Positions 1-5,756 of a stretch of 6,573 nt of DNA are shown one piece after another. Both the position numbers and the translations under genes were made by a program. The stretch lies in the NCBI GenBank assembly GCA_012270695.1, contig JAAXHV010000125.1, positions 1-6,573 of the forward strand. Reading direction: 5' to 3'. Each line of letters starts with the position of its first letter. Within the stretch, counting starts at the first letter, position 1. The DNA comes from Gammaproteobacteria bacterium (lineage in GTDB: Bacteria > Pseudomonadota > Gammaproteobacteria > Eutrophobiales > Eutrophobiaceae). Under the pieces are notes generated by a model. It did no database searches. It saw only the letters and a list, made by a program, of their open reading frames with translations, and was not told where the DNA came from.

Positions 1-1752
1 CGGGTGGAAGTGCTGCGAGGCCCCCAAGGCACTTTGTACGGTCGCAATGCCACCGGCGGCGCTATCAATGTGATTACCAAGACGCCGGGGGATGAGTTTG
101 AAGGCCGCGTAGAAGGAGAGGTCACGTCTTTCGACGGCTGGGGCGCGCGGGGCTATTTCCTGGTGCCTGTCTCCGCTAACCTCGGGGTTAAACTCTCCGG
201 CGGCAAGTACGACCGTGACGGCTGGATCCACAACCCTACCACGGGCGTCGACGGCAGTTCCGTTGACAAGGAATATTTTTCATTAGGTTTGAACTGGACA
301 CCATCAGACAGGACCACGGTGGACCTGCGCGGCTATACGGGCACGTCAAAACTTCCAACCGCATTTAAAGACCTGAACGACGGCATAGATACATTGAGTG
401 TTTATACTGCTGATCATACCAATGCTTCCAGGCGCGAGTTTACTTCCGTCAGCAGCACTATCACCCATGAGTTCGACTGGTTTACGGCAAAGGCGATTGT
501 CGGTTATCTCGAAACCGAAGTGGCAGACCTGGTTGATTCCGACGGTCAGGCGATCAACAACGTGCAATACCGCGGGTTCAATGAATCCGACCAATACAGC
601 GTGGAATTACAATTCGCTTCAACGGGGTCCGGCCCGTTTACCTGGCTGATCGGCGCGTTTTATTTCGACGAATCAGCGGAGGATGACACACCTTTTAACT
701 TCTTCCGCGACCCCATGGCCATATTCGGCGTGCCGCCGGGGATAGGACTTGGACCGCTTGGTTTGCTGTTTGCGGCGGAAGTGGATACCGAAGCCTGGGC
801 CGGGTTCGGTGAAGTGACATTCCAGCCGGTTGACAGGATTACGCTTACTGCCGGCGTGCGTTACAGTACCGAGTCCAAGGACTGGCTGGGTTGTATCGCG
901 GGGTTTGCCGTATACGAGGTTGATTACAGACCCGATCTTTGCGATGGTAGCTTCGTGCCCGATGACGATTCCTGGGATGCCTGGACGCCGCACTTCGTTA
1001 TCGATTTTCAGTTGACTGACGACATGCTTATCTACGCCAGCGCCACCCGCGGATTCCGCAGTGGCGGCTGGAACTGGACCGCCCCCACATTTCCCGATAC
1101 GGACAACGGCTTTGACCCGGAATATGTCTGGACCTACGAGGGCGGCATGAAGACGGATTTACTGGACCGGCGGGCGCGTTTCAACGTCTCAGGCTTTTAT
1201 TCCGATTACACCGATGTACAGGTGCGCACCACTGATCCCAACGGCCTCATTACCATTGTGAATGCGGCTACCGCGGATATCTACGGCGTGGAAATGGAGT
1301 TGAGCGCAACCCCTGTCGACAATTTCAATATTGCCGGGACCGCAGCCTGGCTGGATGCAACGTATGTTGAGTTTATCGGCGCGGCAGGCAATGACCTGTC
1401 GGGCAACAGGTTGAACCGTTCGCCGGAGTGGCAGCTTTCACTGATGGCGCAATATACGTTTCCCATCGCGGATTTCGGCACACTGACCCCCCGGGTCGAA
1501 TGGCAATACGTTGACGATATGTTCCATGACGAGAATAACACCCAGCCGCAGGGCTCGGAGAGTTTCGATATCATCAACGTAAAGCTGCGTTTTGAAGCCA
1601 ACGACTCTCGCTGGGGTGCGGAACTGTACGCCAGGAATGCGGACAATACCCAGTACCGCTCGCACTCGTTCCAGGGAATTTTGCCTACCATCCTGCCCAG
1701 CCAGTACAGCGACCCGCGCATATTTGGCGGTAAGGTCTTTGTCAATTTTTAG
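1..1752 (+). CDS. TonB-dependent outer-membrane receptor, 5'-truncated by window
   Basis: Outer-membrane active transporter that takes up scarce large substrates (siderophores, cofactors, oligomers) using energy relayed by TonB-ExbBD. The frame is open from base 1, so the true start lies upstream; the GTG at 4 is internal. Codons 2-20 carry the classic plug-domain signature VEVLRGPQGTLYGRNATGG, followed by AINVITKTP. The rest is the beta-barrel: alternating amphipathic strands with aromatic girdles and Asp/Asn-rich loops, e.g. ATRGFRSGG near codons 348-356. It ends in KVFVNF, with the C-terminal Phe expected for BAM-dependent barrel insertion. About 583 residues are visible; family members are usually 700-800, so the signal peptide, TonB box and most of the plug are missing. 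A Cys pair (codons 298 and 314) lies in a probable extracellular loop. Family certain, ligand unknown; the hyu genes downstream only hint at it. Confidence 0.95.
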   Translation, partial: RVEVLRGPQGTLYGRNATGGAINVITKTPGDEFEGRVEGEVTSFDGWGARGYFLVPVSANLGVKLSGGKYDRDGWIHNPTTGVDGSSVDKEYFSLGLNWTPSDRTTVDLRGYTGTSKLPTAFKDLNDGIDTLSVYTADHTNASRREFTSVSSTITHEFDWFTAKAIVGYLETEVADLVDSDGQAINNVQYRGFNESDQYSVELQFASTGSGPFTWLIGAFYFDESAEDDTPFNFFRDPMAIFGVPPGIGLGPLGLLFAAEVDTEAWAGFGEVTFQPVDRITLTAGVRYSTESKDWLGCIAGFAVYEVDYRPDLCDGSFVPDDDSWDAWTPHFVIDFQLTDDMLIYASATRGFRSGGWNWTAPTFPDTDNGFDPEYVWTYEGGMKTDLLDRRARFNVSGFYSDYTDVQVRTTDPNGLITIVNAATADIYGVEMELSATPVDNFNIAGTAAWLDATYVEFIGAAGNDLSGNRLNRSPEWQLSLMAQYTFPIADFGTLTPRVEWQYVDDMFHDENNTQPQGSESFDIINVKLRFEANDSRWGAELYARNADNTQYRSHSFQGILPTILPSQYSDPRIFGGKVFVNF

Positions 1753-1760
1753 CCCGCCTG

Positions 1761-1799
1761 TCTCACCAATGGGTGCAATGACTGCATCACCCGGTGAGA
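1761..1799 (+). other. Imperfect hairpin just after the receptor stop codon
   Basis: TCTCACC (1761-1767) pairs with GGTGAGA (1793-1799), 7 bp. After a 3-base bulge, GGGTG (1771-1775) pairs with CACCC (1788-1792), and ATG (1778-1780) can pair with CAT (1785-1787) around an ACTG loop, giving about 15 bp in all. It begins 8 bases after the receptor stop. No T-run follows (next bases are AATGCGG), so it is not a standard intrinsic terminator. It may be a 3'-end stabiliser, a weak or Rho-assisted end, or part of a leader fold. Base pairing is seen directly; the role is inferred. Confidence 0.45.
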
Positions 1800-1807
1800 A
1801 ATGCGGT

Positions 1808-1867
1808 CTGGGCGCTCACCAGGGTAGACGGTTTACACGGCGTGAGCCGCCCGAAAGGTATGCCCAG
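1808..1867 (+). promoter_or_regulatory. Candidate branched RNA fold upstream of the hyu genes
   Basis: CTGGGC (1808-1813) pairs with GCCCAG (1862-1867). It is directly followed by GCTCAC (1814-1819) pairing with GTGAGC (1842-1847). Inside that arm GTAGA (1824-1828) can pair with TTTAC (1832-1836) around a CGG loop. The 14 bases 1848-1861 form a second branch that includes CC-GAAA-GG (1851-1858). The fold would end exactly at the Shine-Dalgarno of the ATG at 1879. In competition, GGTGAG (1793-1798) of the preceding hairpin can pair with CTCACC (1815-1820), so two exclusive states are possible. It matches no riboswitch class that I recognise. Pairing is read by eye; function is inference and chance pairing in GC-rich DNA is possible. 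Confidence 0.3.
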
Positions 1868-1874
1868 GGAGGGA
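1866..1874 (+). promoter_or_regulatory. Strong Shine-Dalgarno for the ATG at 1879
   Basis: AGGGAGGGA lies 4-5 bases before ATG 1879. It is the best ribosome-binding site in the gap and better than anything directly before the hyuA ATG at 1958, which has only a weak CGGGT at 1946-1950. It therefore favours ribosome entry at 1879, followed by coupling into hyuA. The site also abuts the 3' strand of the CTGGGC/GCCCAG stem, so its access could depend on that fold. Confidence 0.5.
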
Positions 1875-1878
1875 CGCA

Positions 1879-1980
1879 ATGAACGCGCAGGATTTTTGCC
1901 GCCAGTGGGCGCCTGCGACCGAAAGCATAGCCGCGGCGACGGTTGCGGGTACAAGTCATGGCCACCAGGATCGGCGTTGA
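1879..1980 (+). CDS. Possible 33-residue leader peptide overlapping the hyuA start
   Basis: An ATG with an excellent Shine-Dalgarno opens a 33-codon frame beginning MNAQDFCRQWAPATES and ending in HGHQDRR before TGA 1978-1980. The frame overlaps the first 23 bases of hyuA (ATG 1958) in a different phase. That is the arrangement expected for translational coupling, where ribosomes ending at 1980 restart at or near 1958. No signal peptide, membrane segment or known domain is visible, and the tail reads through hyuA start codons, so the peptide sequence itself is probably not selected. It may be a true regulatory leader ORF or a chance frame behind a purine-rich tract. No homologue is recognised. 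Confidence 0.3.
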   Translation: MNAQDFCRQWAPATESIAAATVAGTSHGHQDRR

Positions 1981-3994
1981 CATCGGCGGCACGTTCACTG
2001 ATCTGTTGTTCTACAACGATCAGACTTCACAGATGCTGGTAGCCAAGGTGCCCACCACACCGGCGTCTCCCGAACAGGGTTGTGTCCGGGCGGTAATCGA
2101 CGCCGTTGACGGGGATCAATTGCGGCAGACACAGTACTTTTTACACGGGACCACCGTCGGGCTCAACTCTTTACTGGAACGCAAGGGCGCCAGGGTCGGG
2201 TTGCTGGCGACCCGGGGGTTTCGCGATATCCTGGAGATCCGCCGCGGCGACCGTGATGAAATGTATAACCTGTTCTGGCAATTGCCGGAACCCCTGGTCC
2301 CCAGGCGATTGCGGTTGCCGGTAACCGGCCGGATTCGTTCCGATGGGACGGTTCACATTCCATTTGAAATACAGGATGTTGTGGATGCGCTCGAGGTGTT
2401 CACCAGTGAAGGGGTGAACAGTATCGCCGTGGCATTTATGAATGCTTACGCCAATCCGGTGCATGAGTTGGCCGCGGAGGCTGCTATCAGGGAGGCGGGT
2501 TTCTCCGGCGAAATCTCCCTGTCTCATCGAATTTCACGGGAATACAGGGAGTATGAGCGCACTTCCACTACAGTGATTGATGCCTTCGTACGCGGGCGGA
2601 TGTCAACCTATCTCCGGCGGCTGGAAACCAACCTGCGTGACGCAGGTTTTGACGGCTCATGTCTTATCACCCGGTCCGGCAGCGGTTCCATGACGTTCTC
2701 TGAAGCCGAGGCCCGGCCGTTTGAGACGATCATGTCGGGACCGGTGGCAGGCGCTGAAGGTGGTGGCGAACTTTCAAGACAGTTGCACCTGGGTGATTTG
2801 ATAACGGCAGACGTCGGCGGCACCAGTTTTGACACCTGTGTGATCACCCAGGGCCGGCCTACCTTGTTGTTTGAGGGAAAGATAGTCGGTATGCCGTTGC
2901 AGACTCCCTGGGTGGACGTGCGCTCTATCGGGGCCGGTGGCGGCTCCATCGCCCAGGTTGACGTGGGTGGACTGCTGCGGGTCGGTCCTGAAAGCGGGGG
3001 AGCCGATCCAGGCCCCGCCTGTTACGGCAAAGGGGGTGAGAACGCCTGTATGACCGATGCGGCTTTTTACCTTGGGATGCTGGGTGAAGGCAAACTGGCA
3101 TCGGGGTTGCAGCTTGACCTCGGGCTGGCGGAAAAAGCCTTACAGCCCCTGGCGCACAAGCTGGGTTACGCTTTGGATGATACTGCCATCGGAATTATGA
3201 ATATCGCATCGGCATCCATGGCCGACGCGATACGGGAAATCACCGTGGAGCAGGGCATCGACCCGAGAAAGATGAAGCTGCTGGCCTTTGGCGGCGCCGG
3301 CCCTTTGATGAGCACCCTGCTGGCCCGTGACCTGGATATCACGGAGATCGTCATCCCTCTCCACGCCGGTAATTTCTCGGCCTGGGGCCTGTTGGGGGCC
3401 GACCTCACCCGGGCCTCTGCGCGTACACGCATCATGGGCCTGGATGAGGACAGCCTGGCAAACGTCAATGCCATCCTGGAAGAAATGTATTCGGATCTGG
3501 CAGCTCGCGCAGGTAGTGCCAGGGATACGGATGAGTGGGCGCGGGAAGTGGGTTTGGATATGCGCTACAAGGGGCAGGAACACACCTTGAGCATCGGTGT
3601 TCCCAGCGACAACGGGCGGGTGGCCATCTCAATCGATGAAATCCGCGCAATCTTCACCCGGAATTATGATCGGACCTTTGGCAATACCATGGATGAACCG
3701 GTGGAGATCGTATCGATGCGCGCCACGGTGAGACATGCCCTGCCAAGAAGGTCGGAGGAGCCATCGGTGCAGGACCTCTCAGACGAAACTTACAGCAGAC
3801 GGGAAGCATACTCCTTTACTGAAAAGAAACGAATGGATTTTCGTATTTTTGATCGCTCATCCATGCGGGTGGGTGATATCCGCAGCGGACCTGCTATCAT
3901 TAACGAACCCACTGCAACCACTTATCTCGATGCCGGTTGGACCTGTCAGGTTCATAAGTCGGGATGCCTATTCATGTCGCGTAACGGGAGATAG
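1958..3994 (+). CDS. hyuA: HyuA-type hydantoinase/oxoprolinase ATPase subunit
   Basis: Cytoplasmic ATP-binding subunit of the N-methylhydantoinase A / 5-oxoprolinase / acetone carboxylase beta superfamily; it phosphorylates or activates the carbonyl substrate that the HyuB partner then processes. The 678 residues match the family's usual 680-700. The N-terminal actin-like fold shows RIGVDIGGTFTD (residues 4-15) and HGTTVGLNSLL (63-73). The central hydantoinase A domain carries the second phosphate motif DVGGTSFD (285-292), IGAGGGSIA (324-332), GADPGPACYG (348-357) and FGGAGPL (444-450). The C-terminal part contains EPVEIVSMRATVR and GPAIINEP, so the protein is complete. ATG 1958 is chosen because it places the first motif at the usual distance; TTG 1943 would add five residues and an in-frame stop at 1928 limits extension. 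hyuB follows after 2 bases. Substrate (hydantoin, oxoproline, ketone or other) cannot be decided from sequence. Confidence 0.93.
   Translation: MATRIGVDIGGTFTDLLFYNDQTSQMLVAKVPTTPASPEQGCVRAVIDAVDGDQLRQTQYFLHGTTVGLNSLLERKGARVGLLATRGFRDILEIRRGDRDEMYNLFWQLPEPLVPRRLRLPVTGRIRSDGTVHIPFEIQDVVDALEVFTSEGVNSIAVAFMNAYANPVHELAAEAAIREAGFSGEISLSHRISREYREYERTSTTVIDAFVRGRMSTYLRRLETNLRDAGFDGSCLITRSGSGSMTFSEAEARPFETIMSGPVAGAEGGGELSRQLHLGDLITADVGGTSFDTCVITQGRPTLLFEGKIVGMPLQTPWVDVRSIGAGGGSIAQVDVGGLLRVGPESGGADPGPACYGKGGENACMTDAAFYLGMLGEGKLASGLQLDLGLAEKALQPLAHKLGYALDDTAIGIMNIASASMADAIREITVEQGIDPRKMKLLAFGGAGPLMSTLLARDLDITEIVIPLHAGNFSAWGLLGADLTRASARTRIMGLDEDSLANVNAILEEMYSDLAARAGSARDTDEWAREVGLDMRYKGQEHTLSIGVPSDNGRVAISIDEIRAIFTRNYDRTFGNTMDEPVEIVSMRATVRHALPRRSEEPSVQDLSDETYSRREAYSFTEKKRMDFRIFDRSSMRVGDIRSGPAIINEPTATTYLDAGWTCQVHKSGCLFMSRNGR
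3986..3990 (+). promoter_or_regulatory. Shine-Dalgarno of the first hyuB, inside the hyuA end
   Basis: GGGAG lies 6 bases before ATG 3997 and within the last codons of hyuA (stop TAG 3992-3994). It supports 3997 as the start and tight co-translation of the two subunits. Confidence 0.6.
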
Positions 3995-3996
3995 TC

Positions 3997-5736
3997 ATGG
4001 ATACACTTGCTGATAGCGAAATCAGGATATACAGAGCCTTGCCCGGTACGGATACCGGCGCCGATGCTGATCCGGTGCAGACCGAAATCGTTCGCCATTC
4101 ACTCAACTCGGCTGCCAACCAGATGAAACGAACCTTGATCCGCACCTCGTTTTCACCGGTCATCTACGAGGTGCTGGATTTCGCCGCGGCCCTGTACGAT
4201 ACCAGGGTGCGGTTGCTCGCCCAGGCGCCATCCATCCCGCTTTTCATGGGCACTCTGAATTTTTGCGTTGAAGCGGCGGTTGCAGGCGCCGGCGGTGTGG
4301 AAAGCCTTGAACCGGGCGATGTCATACTTTACAACTGGCCGTTCGGCACCGGCTCCCATGCACAGGATACGGCCATGATACAGCCGGTGTTTACCGATGC
4401 CGGCACGCTCATCGGATATTCGGCCATCAAGGCCCATTGGCTGGATATCGGCGCTATCGCGCCTTACTGTACAGACACAAAAGACGTATTCCAGGAAGGG
4501 ACGTTTTTTCCAGGTGTGAAACTATACAAGGGCGGCAAGCTCGTAGATGATATTTACCGTTTTGTGCTGGCCAATTCCCGCATGCCCGACTTCGTGGCAG
4601 GCGATATTCTTGCCCAGGCGACCGCCGTAGGTATCGGCGCGCGCAATCTGGTACGTATTGTTGACCGCTGTGGCCTCGAGGTATTTCGCAATACTGTCGA
4701 ACGCATCTTCGACCACGGCGAGGCGACGGTGCGCAGCTATTTTGAGAAAATCCCTGACGGACGTTACGTGGGACACGGCATGATGGATAACAATGGCGTC
4801 GATGACAAGCCGATTCCCTTTAATGTCATTATCGAAGTGAGGGGGTCTTCGGTACGGGTGGACTTCACCAATTCGCCGGAGGTGCAACCTGGCCCGGTAA
4901 ACTGTCCCGTTGCCTCAACAGTCTCTGCCAGCCGCGTTACCATCACCATGCTGGCGGGAGGCAATCAGGCGCCCTGTGACGGTCATTTCCGGCCCCTGGA
5001 AATCGTCACCAGGCGTAATTCCATGTTTGACCCGAACCCGCCGGCGCCGTGTTTCCTCTATGGCTGGCCGGCGATGCAGTCCATGGAAGTCATCTACCAT
5101 GCCATGTCCAAGGTCAACCCGGAAACCGTGCCTGCCTGCTCCGGTGGAGACCTGTGCGCCCTGGTATGGTGGGGCAGCAAACAGGATACCGGTGAGATGT
5201 GGGGTGACGGCTCGCCCTTCCCGGTAGGCCACGGCGGCAGTATCAGGGGGGACGGCAGCACCATGATGCATGCCGCCGAGGCGGCCACGCGATTTGCCTC
5301 GATGGAGGTAATGGAGTCCAAGTTTCCCTGGGTGGTCGAACAGTGCCAGTTTGTGCCCGACAGTTGCGGCGCCGGCCGCTATCGCGGCGGTATGGGTTAC
5401 GACCTGGGGTTTGAACTGCTGGAAGACGCCTATTGCACACCGACCCTGGAACGGACTCGAACCAGACCCTGGGGGCTTGCCGGCGGCGGTGAAGCACGCG
5501 CCAACAGCGGTTCTTTACGCTATCCTGACGGCCGCATAGAAGCATTTACCAAAGCGACGGGCATGTCGGTGCCGAAAGGGGCTGTGTTGACGATCCACGC
5601 AGCCGGGGGAGGCGGTTACGGACCGCCGACGCAACGGGCAATGGAACAGGTCGAAGCCGACCTGAAAGAAGGTTATATCACTGAGGTATTCGCCCGGGAA
5701 CACTATCCCGACACCGTGTCAAGGCAGACAACATGA
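3997..5736 (+). CDS. hyuB: HyuB-type hydantoinase/oxoprolinase subunit, first copy
   Basis: Catalytic partner of HyuA in the hydantoinase B/oxoprolinase family. The 579 residues are in the normal HyuB range and shorter than acetone carboxylase alpha. After a 22-residue leader the core begins at DADPVQTEIVR (23-33). Further landmarks are LAQAPSIPLFMG (74-85), YNWPFGTGSHAQD (112-124), KAHWLDIG (145-152), DVFQEG, then CGAGRYRGGMG and a C-terminal AGGGGYGPP with a short helical tail, so the protein is complete. His121, Asp124 and His147 sit where the related acetone carboxylase binds its metal (family knowledge, aligned by eye). The usual NDPYxGGTH and AHHAD motifs read NWPFGTGSH and AHWLD here, pointing to a distinct subgroup. 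It starts 2 bases after hyuA with a good Shine-Dalgarno and is followed by a paralogue. Substrate unknown. Confidence 0.93.
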   Translation: MDTLADSEIRIYRALPGTDTGADADPVQTEIVRHSLNSAANQMKRTLIRTSFSPVIYEVLDFAAALYDTRVRLLAQAPSIPLFMGTLNFCVEAAVAGAGGVESLEPGDVILYNWPFGTGSHAQDTAMIQPVFTDAGTLIGYSAIKAHWLDIGAIAPYCTDTKDVFQEGTFFPGVKLYKGGKLVDDIYRFVLANSRMPDFVAGDILAQATAVGIGARNLVRIVDRCGLEVFRNTVERIFDHGEATVRSYFEKIPDGRYVGHGMMDNNGVDDKPIPFNVIIEVRGSSVRVDFTNSPEVQPGPVNCPVASTVSASRVTITMLAGGNQAPCDGHFRPLEIVTRRNSMFDPNPPAPCFLYGWPAMQSMEVIYHAMSKVNPETVPACSGGDLCALVWWGSKQDTGEMWGDGSPFPVGHGGSIRGDGSTMMHAAEAATRFASMEVMESKFPWVVEQCQFVPDSCGAGRYRGGMGYDLGFELLEDAYCTPTLERTRTRPWGLAGGGEARANSGSLRYPDGRIEAFTKATGMSVPKGAVLTIHAAGGGGYGPPTQRAMEQVEADLKEGYITEVFAREHYPDTVSRQTT

Positions 5737-5756
5737 GATACAAAACATGGATATGA
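5733..5756 (+). other. Double ATGA stop-start relay between the two hyuB genes
   Basis: The first hyuB stop TGA (5734-5736) overlaps ATG 5733-5735. That ATG opens a 7-codon frame (MRYKTWI) whose own TGA (5754-5756) overlaps ATG 5753-5755, the third codon of the next gene. No convincing Shine-Dalgarno precedes ATG 5747 or 5753, only GAG at 5735-5737. Translation of the second hyuB may thus rely on ribosomes that finish the first. The overlaps are seen directly; the coupling role is inferred and could be coincidence. Confidence 0.35.

Noticed and set aside
4..6. GTG as start codon of the receptor
   Set aside because: The frame is open to base 1 (Arg precedes it) and GTG encodes the Val of the plug motif RVEVLRGPQG. 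A receptor starting here would lack signal peptide, TonB box and most of the plug.
1281..1745. 154-codon open frame on the minus strand
   Set aside because: It is antisense to the C-terminal barrel of the receptor, whose frame is intact with family-typical features. The antisense frame has no domain or good start context.
1761..1800. Intrinsic (Rho-independent) terminator after the receptor
   Set aside because: The stem is present, but it is bulged and has no T-tract after it, so the standard criterion fails; it is reported only as a hairpin.
1832..1862. Possible sigma-70 promoter (TTTACA, then AGGTAT or GGTATG)
   Set aside because: The -35-like box is fair, but neither -10 candidate resembles TATAAT at a 17-18 base spacing. 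I cannot support a promoter here.
1943..1957. TTG 1943 as the hyuA start
   Set aside because: It would add only five residues before the ATG at 1958, which gives the usual short lead into the RIGVDIGGTFTD motif. No better ribosome-binding site precedes it.
3140..3583. 147-codon open frame on the minus strand
   Set aside because: It overlaps hyuA across conserved motifs such as FGGAGPL; the antisense translation is low-complexity and looks like a shadow of GC-rich coding DNA.
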